From positions 558,001-622,000 of the forward strand of contig NZ_BMJH01000003.1 of NCBI RefSeq assembly GCF_014643175.1: a stretch of DNA of 64,000 bases. The letters run 5' to 3'. This document shows positions 17,798 through 26,303 of the stretch, in pieces (within the stretch, counting starts at the first letter, position 1; every line of letters starts with the position of its first letter). Below the pieces are notes generated by a model. The model was not told where the DNA came from, made no database searches, and saw nothing but the letters and a program-made list of their open reading frames with translations. A program made the position numbers and the translations under genes. Origin of the DNA: Hoyosella rhizosphaerae (GTDB taxonomy: Bacteria; Actinomycetota; Actinomycetes; Mycobacteriales; Mycobacteriaceae).

Positions 17798-19219
17798 CTA
17801 CGCCGTAATGTTGTCGACAATCACGTCTGCCAAAGCAATGACCTTTTCATTGTCAATCGATCGTGCACGGTCAGCGAGGAATGCTTGATCGCTACTGAGT
17901 GAGACAATGTAGTTTTCAACGAGCAGGAAGATGTCAATCACTCTGCCGTTGTCATGAACATACAGAACCTCAGCTTGAGAACCTGGGATGCGAGTGAGTC
18001 GCGTGGGATCGATGTCACGGGGGCCACGGTCGAAAAGCTTCCCGTAGTGGATGTTCTGGATCTGTTTGAGAACAGCGAGGCGGTTAAGTTCCGATTCGGC
18101 TAGGTAGTAAATCGTCGCCCGAATGGTGGTCACCGGTTCGTATCCTGTACCTGCGGCATATGACGTTCGAGTGCATGTATTGCGTGCGAATCGTGTTTCT
18201 TGTCCGCGGCGATATCCGTACAAAGGTTCGTCCAGCTTTTTCGGTACCGACGTTGTAGACACGAGTCGCGCAGCCGGTTGCAGGGTAACCACCTGGGCCA
18301 TCGCAGAGTTGTCGAGCACGCGGCATGGCTCTAATACATGGCCACCGCCAACCACGGTTTCGTTGCTGATGTTGGTGGGTAGCGCAGACTGATCGAGCTC
18401 AACATTGTCGATGTTGTCGAAAATTACTTCGAACAGTTTCTTTTGCGCAGCGAGCAATGACGCTAATGACCGTGAAGTATCTGAGTCCGAATGGGTGGTG
18501 TCTGCTGCGGAGTCCACCAGCGATGTCATTTCGATACGAATGTTTCGCTTGAGGCCATGAAAAGCAAGTGGGCCACTGACGTATGCAACCGATCCATCAA
18601 AATCTCCGGGTTGGATGCGTGTTGGATCTTCCAACCGAGTGAGGGTGTTGCGTAGATTATCAACAAATTTCTCCGCATCCGACTCAACAGGGTCGTCGGA
18701 ACTATCCGTTATTGATGCACCGAACTTGTCGATGAGATCTCGTTCTTTCTCCATTCCTTTCGCCATGAACAGCCAAAACTCTTTAGCAAAGTCGACGGAT
18801 AAGTACTGCTCTATCTCAACCAAAATCGAGAGACCGTGGCCATCCACATTGCGATACTCACACCGTGTTGGGAAAGAGAGCCCTGCGTAACTTTCGACCT
18901 GCTGAGATGACGTCGACTCATCGAGGTACCGCTGTTCGTACACGGCAGTGTCCGAGAGAGTGCCAAAGATCGCTTCTACTTCCTCCGGCGGAAGTGCACG
19001 GCATGGGCTCAGATAGCGATGCCCACCGACAAAAATTGGCGTATCGGCACTGATCGGGGTTGCTGCATCCGGTATCCGAATGGGTGGTTGCGCGCTTTCC
19101 TGGGTGCTAGCGCACCCGCCAAGGAGAACCATTGCGAGCAGCACGACAGATGCACTCCGGATTAAACGAATCAACCGATCAACACTATGTACCGCTTCGC
19201 TCGCTGCTACGGTTTGCAC
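17798..19219 (-). CDS. Lipoprotein with two similar halves
   Basis: Up to 473 residues from a GTG at 19219; the start is uncertain because no strong ribosome binding site is visible, and the signal peptide proper begins at DRLIRLIRSASVVLLAMVLL followed by lipobox LGGC. Two halves share a pattern: GGHRYLSPCRALPPEEVEAI with a later RCEYRN, and GGGHVLEPCRVLDNSAMAQV with NTCTRT. This looks like a duplicated domain in which two cysteines are conserved, similar to the DUF3558-type lipoproteins of mycolata. Function unknown. No operon partner is evident. Confidence 0.75.
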   Translation of the reverse strand: MQTVAASEAVHSVDRLIRLIRSASVVLLAMVLLGGCASTQESAQPPIRIPDAATPISADTPIFVGGHRYLSPCRALPPEEVEAIFGTLSDTAVYEQRYLDESTSSQQVESYAGLSFPTRCEYRNVDGHGLSILVEIEQYLSVDFAKEFWLFMAKGMEKERDLIDKFGASITDSSDDPVESDAEKFVDNLRNTLTRLEDPTRIQPGDFDGSVAYVSGPLAFHGLKRNIRIEMTSLVDSAADTTHSDSDTSRSLASLLAAQKKLFEVIFDNIDNVELDQSALPTNISNETVVGGGHVLEPCRVLDNSAMAQVVTLQPAARLVSTTSVPKKLDEPLYGYRRGQETRFARNTCTRTSYAAGTGYEPVTTIRATIYYLAESELNRLAVLKQIQNIHYGKLFDRGPRDIDPTRLTRIPGSQAEVLYVHDNGRVIDIFLLVENYIVSLSSDQAFLADRARSIDNEKVIALADVIVDNITA

Positions 19220-19458
19220 GCTTAGTTCCTCACAATTTTTCGAACGGCATCAACGCACGCCGACTCCAGGTCACCAGGTTGGACGCACCGCAAGCACGAC
19301 CGGTTCCCCAAGGATGAAGATTGCCTCCCCCACTTCAGCGGGCAGCTTTCAGACAACGGCACAGCTGAACTCGAAACACCATGCAGCCGAGGTCCTCGTC
19401 GACACCTACCGCGAGGTCACTCAAGCCTGCACATCCAGCGGCTAAAGCAGGCTCGCGA

Positions 19459-21453
19459 TCAACTCGCCCCGTATCGCGCCATGTCGAGGATCGCGCTGCT
19501 GACGTCGCTTGCGGCTTGCGCGACGGCGGCTGCTTTTTGGGCGAGTTGCTGTGTCTGTCGGACTGTGGCTGCGACGCGGTGTTGTTCGTCGATCATGACC
19601 AGTGGTATTTCGAGGTCTCTGATACTGATCCGCTGGGCTGCCCCGCCGGTAGCGAATCGGGTGTTCCAACTGCCGGTGAGGCAGGCAGCAAGGTATTCAG
19701 GGTTGCACTGGCGGGTGTCGTTCACGCGGATGCGGTAGACGTTGGGACCGACGGTTCGCCCGCCGTGGTGATCGATGACCGCGTTGATGGGCAGTGTTGT
19801 GGTGACGAGGATGTCACCTGCCTGGGTGCAGTCTTTGCCTGCCGAGCGGCCGCTTTGGGCTGGTAGTCCTTCGCGTATGTCGCGAGCGGTGACGATGTTC
19901 GACTGGCTGGTGGGTGCCCGTTTACCGAGTTCGATTGCGATGATGCCGTGCTCGGCTAGTTCCTTGATGGTGGTGATGCGCGGCACCGTTGTGAGTTCAT
20001 CGAGTTGTGGTGTTGTTGTCTCATTGAGTGTTTCGAGCGCAGCGTGAAGGGTTCGGTGAGTGCCGTGGTAGCGGGCTACGACGGTCTCAGGGTGCGCTTC
20101 GGTGTGTGGGGTCGTCCACCGTCGGGGGTTGAGGATGGAATCGTTGGCGAGTAGGTCGACGATGGGGATGAGCGCTGTCGCGGCTTCGTCACTTTTTCCC
20201 GTTGTGAGCCACGTGTGTGCGTGCTTTTCAGGGGTGGTGACGTCACTGGCGTCGATGAAAAGCACTGCGTCGACAGGGTTTGTGGGCTGACGTAGCACCC
20301 AGACCGCGAGCGGAATACTGGTGTGCAGGTGCATTTTTGGGGGTAGCAGAATGATCGATTCAACACATCCGCGTTTGACAAGAGCACTTCGGATGGGTGC
20401 GTGCACGACGGAATAAAGCGTGCTCGGCGGAGTGATGATGTACGCCCGGCCGGATGGTGTGAGATGCGCGAGGGCGTGCTGTATCCAAGCGAGGTCGGCG
20501 TTTTTGGGGCTGGGAACTCCGTACGCCCATCTCTGGTCGGAAATCGCGGGTTCCCAGGGCACGCCGAATGGTGGTTCGCAGACAATCGTGTCGGCGCGTA
20601 ACTCTGGGTCGGGATCTTCTTTCAGCACATCTGTTGCATTGAAAGTGGCGGGTACATCTACCAGGAGGGCCCGCATGCGCGCTATGCGAATGGCGTCTTC
20701 GTTTATGTCGTGTCCGATGATCCGAACGTCGCCGAGCTGCGGGTCCGTTGTCCGCGTTTTCGCGATGGCGGTGAGGGTTTCGCCGATGCCGCAAGCCGGG
20801 TCGTAGATTGTGCCGCGTGCATCGCTGGCGAGGGCAGCGAGCAGTGTGGCGATACGTGACCCGGTGACACCGTGTTCGTTCATTCCGTATCCGGCGATGC
20901 GCCCGAGTGGTCCGGCCATGCGGTGCAGCACGGTGTCGACGGCGTCGGAGAGTTGTGTGTCTGGGATTGTGTCGAGCGCGGCGATGACCGCCTTGCCGTT
21001 GTCGTTCTCGCCCAGGAATGCATGGTGCTCACTGAGGATTTCGGCGACGATCGTCCAGGCTGGGTCGCGGTCGGTTGCTGCTGATGCGAGCTCACGAAGT
21101 TGCCCAAATGGGTCGTCTGCGTGAGCTTGTTCCCCGGAGCGCAGTGAATGCGCGCAACACAGGGCGAGCGCGAGTTCACCGTAGGCAGTTGCGGGTAGGG
21201 CTGTGGGCAGTTTGTTCAGCGCAGTCCACAGTGAGTCTGGCGTGCTTGCGGATTGGTCGCCATGTTTGCGTGCGTCGAGCCACTCGATGATGTCGGCTTT
21301 GTCGTAGAGAAGTTTGCCTTGTGTGCCTGATGCAGGTTGGGGAAATGGCGGGCTGACGGGGCGTTTGCGCCAGTTAGTGACCGCGCCTCGGGACACGCCC
21401 GCGATCTCAGCGATTTCACTCGGGGTGACCAAGACTCTCGGATTCTCGTTCAA
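19459..21453 (-). CDS. N-6 DNA methylase with HTH and specificity-like domain
   Basis: About 664 residues from a TTG at 21453 that has AAGGA eight bases upstream; a GTG at 21483 extends the frame but has poor spacing. Residues ~10-60 are an excisionase-like HTH (TPSEIAEIAGVSRGAVTNWR). The middle is a type I HsdM-like adenine methyltransferase: SAM motif DPACGIGETLTAI and the catalytic motif IV region as CEPPFG, where the first residue is Glu instead of Asn or Asp. The last ~200 residues (ITTIKELAEHGIIAIELGKR to MIDEQHRVAATVRQTQQLAQ) resemble an HsdS target-recognition half with its coiled coil. Such single-chain M-S fusions are orphan methyltransferases or parts of restriction systems. No HsdR gene is nearby. 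Confidence 0.8.
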   Translation of the reverse strand: MNENPRVLVTPSEIAEIAGVSRGAVTNWRKRPVSPPFPQPASGTQGKLLYDKADIIEWLDARKHGDQSASTPDSLWTALNKLPTALPATAYGELALALCCAHSLRSGEQAHADDPFGQLRELASAATDRDPAWTIVAEILSEHHAFLGENDNGKAVIAALDTIPDTQLSDAVDTVLHRMAGPLGRIAGYGMNEHGVTGSRIATLLAALASDARGTIYDPACGIGETLTAIAKTRTTDPQLGDVRIIGHDINEDAIRIARMRALLVDVPATFNATDVLKEDPDPELRADTIVCEPPFGVPWEPAISDQRWAYGVPSPKNADLAWIQHALAHLTPSGRAYIITPPSTLYSVVHAPIRSALVKRGCVESIILLPPKMHLHTSIPLAVWVLRQPTNPVDAVLFIDASDVTTPEKHAHTWLTTGKSDEAATALIPIVDLLANDSILNPRRWTTPHTEAHPETVVARYHGTHRTLHAALETLNETTTPQLDELTTVPRITTIKELAEHGIIAIELGKRAPTSQSNIVTARDIREGLPAQSGRSAGKDCTQAGDILVTTTLPINAVIDHHGGRTVGPNVYRIRVNDTRQCNPEYLAACLTGSWNTRFATGGAAQRISIRDLEIPLVMIDEQHRVAATVRQTQQLAQKAAAVAQAASDVSSAILDMARYGAS

Positions 21454-21839
21454 TCGCCTAATCCTTTTGTGAACTAACTTCACGCCTTGCTTGCTGTGAA
21501 CTAAATGTCGATGCTACTATGTTAACAGCTTCACGAGATGCGGCGCGAAGCTCCGACTTGCCGCACACCAACCCGAAAGCGTTCCCCGGGTGGTTCGGAT
21601 GCCGAAGCGGCCCCTACGAGAAGTATGGGCAAGTACGCCCCCGTTCACGGTGGGCCCAACCGCAGGAGATTCACCGCATGAACGACAGATTCACGCCGTC
21701 CAACCGGCGCTTCACGCACGCTTCCTAAACCACACTGCGCTGGTACAGCTTTCGACTACAACGGCGCCGCCGATCGCACATGTCCCGAGGTGTCAATCGG
21801 CGACCCAGCTGTACCCACAAAACCGCTGAAAGGCTTCGC
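21454..21839. promoter_or_regulatory. Divergent control region with repeated GTGAACTAA
   Basis: Between the methylase and the VWA operon. TGTGAACTAA occurs twice in the same direction (21468-21477 and 21495-21504), and the first copy is part of the palindrome GTGAActaacTTCAC (21469-21483). These sit just upstream of the methylase start and could be operators for its own HTH domain. Further along, a 16-codon frame MNDRFTPSNRRFTHAS (21678-21728) has AGGAG nine bases upstream and may be a leader peptide; support is weak. Confidence 0.45.
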
Positions 21840-22517
21840 ATGCCCAACCCCAACCGCACCTTGATCACTTTCCTCGTCGACCGTTCCGGCTCCATGCACA
21901 CCATCAAGACCGATGTCGAGGGCGGTTTCGCCGCCTTCACCGAGGAACAGCGAACCACCACAGGTGAATGCCTGGTCACCTTGGCGCAGTTCAACCACGC
22001 CTATGAAGTCACCTATAGCTGGCAGCCCTTAGACGATTTGCCAGCGCTGCACATATCCCCTCGAGGCAGGACCGCACTGCTTGATGCGATGGGCAGACTC
22101 ATCACCGATACCCGCAGCGAAATCGAGAACATGCCCGACTCCGAGCGGCCCGGCACTGTGATCATCGCAATCCTCACCGACGGGGCAGAAAACGCCAGTC
22201 GCGCATGGCCTTGGCCCATAGTCAAACAACTCGTTGAGGACGCCACAAACAACCACGACTGGCAGTTTGTGTATCTCGGCGCCGATCAGGATGCCATCGA
22301 AGTTGGTGCCAGACTCGGGATTAAGCGTGAACAAGCCGCCACGTACAGCCGCGGAAAGAGTCGCGACGCACTCACCGCAGTGTCGTCGAATGTCCGCCGG
22401 TACCGGTACGACAAAACGCTCAATCCGCAGGCAATGATGCCCGAGTTCAGCGACGCCCAACGCGCTGACATCGCCGACGACTGCACACCACACACCACCC
22501 AGGGAGAATCACCATGA
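21840..22517 (+). CDS. VWA-domain protein
   Basis: A 225-residue protein starting at ATG 21840 with AAAGG six bases upstream. It opens with a von Willebrand factor A fold: TLITFLVDRSGSM carries the DxSxS metal-ion-dependent adhesion site, and VIIAILTDGAENAS supplies the third MIDAS element. The remainder contains QFVYLGADQDAIEVGARLGI. It has no signal peptide, so it is cytoplasmic. The stop overlaps the start of the next gene (ATGA), so it is translated together with the deacetylase-fold protein. Cytoplasmic VWA proteins often act as adaptors with ATPases; here the partner is not an ATPase and the role is unknown. Confidence 0.8.
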   Translation: MPNPNRTLITFLVDRSGSMHTIKTDVEGGFAAFTEEQRTTTGECLVTLAQFNHAYEVTYSWQPLDDLPALHISPRGRTALLDAMGRLITDTRSEIENMPDSERPGTVIIAILTDGAENASRAWPWPIVKQLVEDATNNHDWQFVYLGADQDAIEVGARLGIKREQAATYSRGKSRDALTAVSSNVRRYRYDKTLNPQAMMPEFSDAQRADIADDCTPHTTQGESP

Positions 22518-23395
22518 AGGTTTTCTACAGTCCAGACTTCGTTGGCGCAGCCCACGGGTTCGACACCACACGCAAGGCCGGATGGGTCGCCGATTCACTC
22601 ACCAGCAATCCCTATTCAGGACTGACTCTAACTGAGCCCACCCCCCTCGCCGAGTCTGATCTGCTGCGCGTCCATAGCGAGGACTACGTCGATGCTGTCC
22701 GCACCGGCAAGCCTGCCCAGCTCGCAGAAACGCAAGGCTTCTCATGGGATCCAGCACTGTGGCACATGGTGCTCGCATCTAACGGCGGCGTAGTTGCCGC
22801 CGCACACGCAGCCCTCACCGGCGGTGTCAGCGGCTCACTATCATCGGGACTGCACCACGCCAAACGTGAGCATGGCAGCGGATTCTGCACCTTTAACGGC
22901 CTCGTCATCGCAGCGAAAAAACTACTCGACGAGGGTGCCGCACAGTCGGTGATGATCCTTGACCTCGACGCTCACTGCGGAGGCGGCACCGCCGAGCTCG
23001 TCAACAACGATGAACGCATTGAGCACGTCGACGTGTCCGTCAGTGCTTTCGACCGCTACACAGATACCGACAATTCACGCCTGCGGATTGTCCACGACGC
23101 CGACGACTACCTCACGACCGTTCGCGACATGCTCAACGCGGCCGGTCAGCACAGCTTGTGCCTATACAACGCCGGAATGGATCCACACGAAGACTGTGCC
23201 ATCGGCGGACTGAACGGCATCACCAACGATATTCTCGCGCAGAGGGAAAAACTCGTGTTCGACTGGTGCCGCGCACACGAAACCCCAGTCGCGTTTGTGC
23301 TAGCCGGCGGTTACATCGGATCGCGCCTCGACCAAGCAGACCTCGTCGCCGCGCACCGACTCACCATCGCCGAAGCCACTCGATCACACCTGTAG
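22514..23395 (+). CDS. Histone-deacetylase-superfamily protein
   Basis: A 293-residue protein with GGGAGA seven bases before ATG 22514. It has the zinc-hydrolase fold of class I/II deacetylases and bacterial acetoin/acetylpolyamine proteins: SGLHHAKREHGSGFCTFNGL holds the paired histidines, MILDLDAHCGGGTAELV the Asp-x-His zinc ligands, and LYNAGMDPHED the second Asp. FVLAGGYIGSRLD is the usual Gly-Gly-Tyr end. So the zinc site looks complete and the enzyme is likely active on an acyl-amine substrate. Being in one transcription unit with a VWA protein and a 107-residue protein is unusual for this family; the substrate cannot be predicted. Confidence 0.85.
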   Translation: MKVFYSPDFVGAAHGFDTTRKAGWVADSLTSNPYSGLTLTEPTPLAESDLLRVHSEDYVDAVRTGKPAQLAETQGFSWDPALWHMVLASNGGVVAAAHAALTGGVSGSLSSGLHHAKREHGSGFCTFNGLVIAAKKLLDEGAAQSVMILDLDAHCGGGTAELVNNDERIEHVDVSVSAFDRYTDTDNSRLRIVHDADDYLTTVRDMLNAAGQHSLCLYNAGMDPHEDCAIGGLNGITNDILAQREKLVFDWCRAHETPVAFVLAGGYIGSRLDQADLVAAHRLTIAEATRSHL

Positions 23396-23439
23396 GCGAT
23401 CGCTCACACGGGAATCACCACCTCAATTCAGGAGAGGAA

Positions 23440-23763
23440 ATGCCAGTTAAGAAGTACACAGCCAAAGAGATTGCGGCGTCCCACGAGAGGAAACGTGTCT
23501 ACTGGGCATTCAAAGCCGAGTTCGGCCCAAAGCCTGAGCGGCAACTTATGTCCGATATGAACCACGGTCGTATCGACGCCCTTGAAGACGCCTACTACCA
23601 CAACGGTGATCCCCAGACCCGGGGTCGCAGACCCAAGGACGAAAACGGCTATCCGATTATGCCGCCAGACAGCGACACTGAACCATGGGGGCCGATGGAG
23701 GGTTTCGCATGGCCACCGAAGTACCGTCCGGCAACCCCACCTCCATGGATCGGAGAAGGCTAA
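23440..23763 (+). CDS. 107-residue hypothetical protein
   Basis: ATG 23440 follows AGGAGAGGAA, one of the best ribosome binding sites in the region, 45 bases after the deacetylase-fold gene. The N-terminal half is basic and helical (MPVKKYTAKEIAASHERKRV, YWAFKAEFGPKPERQL); the second half is rich in Pro, Gly and Trp (GYPIMPPDSDTEPWGPMEGF, AWPPKYRPATPPPW) and probably unstructured. No known domain is recognised. It is most likely the last gene of the VWA-deacetylase operon and is followed by a strong hairpin. Confidence 0.7.
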   Translation: MPVKKYTAKEIAASHERKRVYWAFKAEFGPKPERQLMSDMNHGRIDALEDAYYHNGDPQTRGRRPKDENGYPIMPPDSDTEPWGPMEGFAWPPKYRPATPPPWIGEG

Positions 23764-23998
23764 CGCAGGCTCATCTTGGGTTCTTCAACACCGCTGACCG
23801 ACACATTGCAATTTTCGTCGAGACGGTCACTATTCGGGGTTCGACGGCCTTCAGCACGCAGAAAGACTCACCAGCTGCACGAACGGAAAATGGACGAAGC
23901 TAAGCCGACCGGAAAAGCCTCATTCGCTGAGTTTCAGTTTCCATGACACGATGCGTGGTTCGTTTCCGTGACTCCAATAGCCGACGTCAAAGTCGCCC

Positions 23999-24034
23999 CT
24001 GTGCGCACCCAGCAAGAAGGCCAGGTGCGCACAG
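23999..24034. terminator. Hairpin between converging genes
   Basis: Perfect 11-bp inverted repeat CTGTGCGCACC / GGTGCGCACAG with a 14-base loop, located between the plus-strand operon ending at 23763 and the minus-strand lipoprotein gene ending at 24091. It could terminate both. Confidence 0.55.
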
Positions 24035-24090
24035 CCATTTACGCAGCGTTGCTTCGGACGACCGATTGTTGAAGTGCCTTCGCCGCTGCT

Positions 24091-24777
24091 TTACTCACCC
24101 TCGTTGGAACCGGACTCGCCGTTCTCGCCGTTCTCGCTGCTTTCGCCGGTGTTCTCGCTGCTTTCGCCGGTGTTCTCGCCGGTGTTCCCGTTGTTGTTCG
24201 CGGTGTTCCCGTCGGTATTGCCGTCGGCACCGTTGCTGTCGCCGTTGGTGCCATCATCGTTGGAACCGCCCGAATTCCCCGTTTCATCACTGGTGCCCTC
24301 ATCATCGGGTTCCGATCCATCATCGGTGCCCTCGTCCTCGGGATCGTTTGCGTTACTGGCGTCGTTGTCACCACCACTTTCGGCGGTCTCTTCGTCGCCG
24401 CCGCTGTCGTTGTGCGAATCGCCAACATCATCACCATCGCTGGTTCCTGCTGCGGCATCACCAGTATTCTGCTGTGCTGCGGGTCCCGAGTTTTCGACGA
24501 CGACGGGACTTCTTCCCCCACTGTTAGGCGCGGGCGCAGGAGCTTGGTTTCGGCTCTCTGGGCGCGGAGCAACTCCGGCATTATCGACTCTCTCAGCGGG
24601 TTCATCTACGTCGTCGGACTGGCCGTCCGCGTCATCGCTTTCGATCTCGGTTGACGTGGTCGTCGGTGGTGTCGTGGCAGGAACCCGATCCGATTCGTCA
24701 TCTGTCCCACAAGCCACGGCGGCCAGAACAATCGACGATGTGAACGTCACGTATAACAGTCTTCGGGTTCGCTTCAC
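24091..24777 (-). CDS. Acidic low-complexity lipoprotein
   Basis: A 228-residue protein from GTG 24777, with AAGGA about seven bases upstream. A signal peptide ends in lipobox LAAVAC. The mature protein is almost entirely Asp, Glu, Ser, Gly, Asn and Thr, ending in near-repeats such as ENTGESSENTGESSENG. There is no globular domain. Such highly acidic stalks are expected to be extended and to bind cations or keep distance in the cell envelope; that is inference. The repeat DNA could expand or contract. The antisense frame is long because of the biased composition and is not a gene. Confidence 0.75.
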   Translation of the reverse strand: MKRTRRLLYVTFTSSIVLAAVACGTDDESDRVPATTPPTTTSTEIESDDADGQSDDVDEPAERVDNAGVAPRPESRNQAPAPAPNSGGRSPVVVENSGPAAQQNTGDAAAGTSDGDDVGDSHNDSGGDEETAESGGDNDASNANDPEDEGTDDGSEPDDEGTSDETGNSGGSNDDGTNGDSNGADGNTDGNTANNNGNTGENTGESSENTGESSENGENGESGSNEGE

Positions 24778-25065
24778 ACTTTTTCCTTACGCGTTAATCA
24801 ATGTTGGGCCCTTTAGGTAATCACGACAGTGGTGCCTGTGACGGCATATTCACCGAACTCTTTACACGAGCCGCGAATCGGCCGAACGTCGAGTCATTGC
24901 CTGATGCACACTGGATGGCAACACTTCCACCTCAGCCCTAGCGAGACCTCTCTTCAACCCCACGCTCACTGATCAGGCGTGATTTTGATGCCGCCGGTTA
25001 ATCACCGCCAACTACCGCAGCAAGAGCTTTGCAATGACGGTCATGCCGCGCCGCTTAAACAGCAA
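24778..25065. other. Intergenic region without recognisable gene
   Basis: Roughly 290 bases upstream of the acidic lipoprotein gene. It should hold that gene's promoter, but no clear -35/-10 pair stands out. No coding frame is supported. Confidence 0.35.
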
Positions 25066-25099
25066 ACCTCCCCTCGGCAACATGGTCACCAAGGGGAGG
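25066..25099 (-). terminator. Terminator of the 55-residue peptide gene
   Basis: The arms CCTCCCCT and AGGGGAGG enclose about 18 bases, with further pairing inside, and on the minus strand the hairpin is followed by TTTGCTGTTT. It begins 13 bases after the stop codon of the small gene at 25112-25279. Confidence 0.65.
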
Positions 25100-25111
25100 C
25101 TCGCGAGTGTT

Positions 25112-25279
25112 TTAGCTCTCGCTGAGGCTGCTGAAGTCTGCGTCGGCGAGCGAGTCGGAGCTTCCGGCAATGCTGCCTGCTGCCTCCGTGATGCTGCCGA
25201 AGTCTAGGTCGGCAATGCTTCCGGCGAAGTCTGCGACACTACCGGCGAATGTTGCGAGCGCAAGAATTGTGGACAACAT
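25112..25279 (-). CDS. 55-residue amphipathic peptide, possible mycomembrane channel-type protein
   Basis: ATG 25279 lies seven bases after AAGGAG, an ideal ribosome binding site, and the stop is followed by a terminator. The peptide begins MLSTILALATFAGSVADFAG and continues SIADLDFGSITEAAGSIAGS to end SLSES. It is acidic, without basic residues, cysteine or a cleavable signal, and has a rough repeat (FAGSVAD, FAGSIADLDFG, AAGSIAGSSDS). Corynebacterial channel-forming proteins of the PorA/PorH type are likewise 45-60 residues, acidic, signal-less and amphipathic, so that class is the closest analogy; sequence identity is not evident. An independently expressed secreted or membrane peptide is the safer statement. 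Confidence 0.65.
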   Translation of the reverse strand: MLSTILALATFAGSVADFAGSIADLDFGSITEAAGSIAGSSDSLADADFSSLSES

Positions 25280-25335
25280 TTGTTTTCTCCTTGGTTAAGG
25301 TGATTGGGAGCCATTGTGCGGCACCCGAAAAGACC

Positions 25336-25354
25336 ATAACAATCGCTTTGTTAT
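25336..25354. promoter_or_regulatory. Palindrome upstream of the 55-residue peptide gene
   Basis: ATAACAAtcgctTTGTTAT is a perfect 7+5+7 inverted repeat about 57 bases upstream of the start of the small gene. It could be an operator or a hairpin in the 5' untranslated RNA. A second small palindrome, CGGTATgcaATACCG, lies at 25438-25452. Confidence 0.45.
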
Positions 25355-25880
25355 TTTGGTGAGATACGTAATGTGACACTGAACACCAGCGCGCGATTTA
25401 TTGCTTTTGGGCGAATTGTAAAATTGTCCATAATTCCCGGTATGCAATACCGCAAAGCAATAATTAAGCTTCCGGAAGACCCGGATTCGTCGGCCGCGTG
25501 AAATATCATCACCCCCAACCGCTTACACCCATTAGAAATATGCGCATGTCATCATGCATTTTCTCCTCGCCAGACATGGGAGGGCTTGACCGCCGTGTTT
25601 CCGTTCAGTCAAGAAACACCCCTGGCGAATTGAACAAAAAATACGAAACAATCCACCAATTCGCACATTCACATGAATTGCATCCTGAGGCCCTCCAGTC
25701 TCGAAATAAATCACAAATAAACGCGCGCACCCCAAAACAATTCCAGCGAATCCCCTAGCCGAAAAAGGCCATTCCACCATTCTCCAATTAACGATCAGAG
25801 CCGCCACCACTACCAGCGTGAACCAGCAACCACCACTCTGACCGTTCTCTCGGCCGCGTGAGGCGGGCTAGGCTCAAAGT
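25355..25880. other. AT-richer intergenic region
   Basis: About 500 bases that are visibly richer in A and T than the surroundings (for example 25620-25690). Frames of 86 and 92 codons exist on opposite strands, but have no ribosome binding sites or family features. The left end probably carries the promoter of the 55-residue peptide gene and the right end that of the cupin gene. Confidence 0.4.
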
Positions 25881-26237
25881 GTGAGTAAGCCAAACGGCAC
25901 GTCCGATAATCCTCCGCTGTTCGAGTACGTGATTGCCGATCCACTTTCGGCTGCCACTCCCCGACCTAAAGGGCCGGGTGCCGCCGTTATTGTCGATACT
26001 GAATTCACTAAGGTTGTGGCGTTCACGTTTGGGCCCGGTCAGGAATTGCGCGAGCATGCCGTGCACCATCCTGGGATTATCACGGCGATCGACGGAACAT
26101 TTGAGTTCACTCTGCCCGACCGTACTGTCGATCTTCAGCCTGGGCAGGTCGTGCATCTCGCCCCTCTGGTCCCGCATTCGGTCCGCAGCGTGGGCGGAGG
26201 GACCTTGACTGTGGCGATGCTGCTACCTCACTCCTGA
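25881..26237 (+). CDS. Cupin-domain protein
   Basis: A 118-residue single-domain protein. FTFGPGQELREHAVHHPGII is the first cupin motif with the histidine and glutamate metal ligands, FTLPDRTVDLQPGQVVHLAP and LVPHSVRSVGGG form the second motif with the last histidine. Substrate unknown; small cupins of this kind may bind a metal and a small metabolite. The GTG start is 6 bases after TAGGCT, so the mRNA may be leaderless. Confidence 0.75.
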   Translation: MSKPNGTSDNPPLFEYVIADPLSAATPRPKGPGAAVIVDTEFTKVVAFTFGPGQELREHAVHHPGIITAIDGTFEFTLPDRTVDLQPGQVVHLAPLVPHSVRSVGGGTLTVAMLLPHS

Positions 26238-26303
26238 CGCCCGGCGCGTTCCCCGGCAACAAGTCAGCATGCCGCCGAACAGTCCTCGTGCTACCGTTTC
26301 CCA

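Noticed and set aside
24074..24820. Open frame of 248 codons on the plus strand
   Set aside because: It is antisense to the acidic lipoprotein; its Ser/Pro/Val-rich composition results from the repetitive coding strand.
25498..25758. 86-codon plus-strand frame in the AT-rich gap
   Set aside because: No ribosome binding site, no domain, and an equally long frame exists on the opposite strand.
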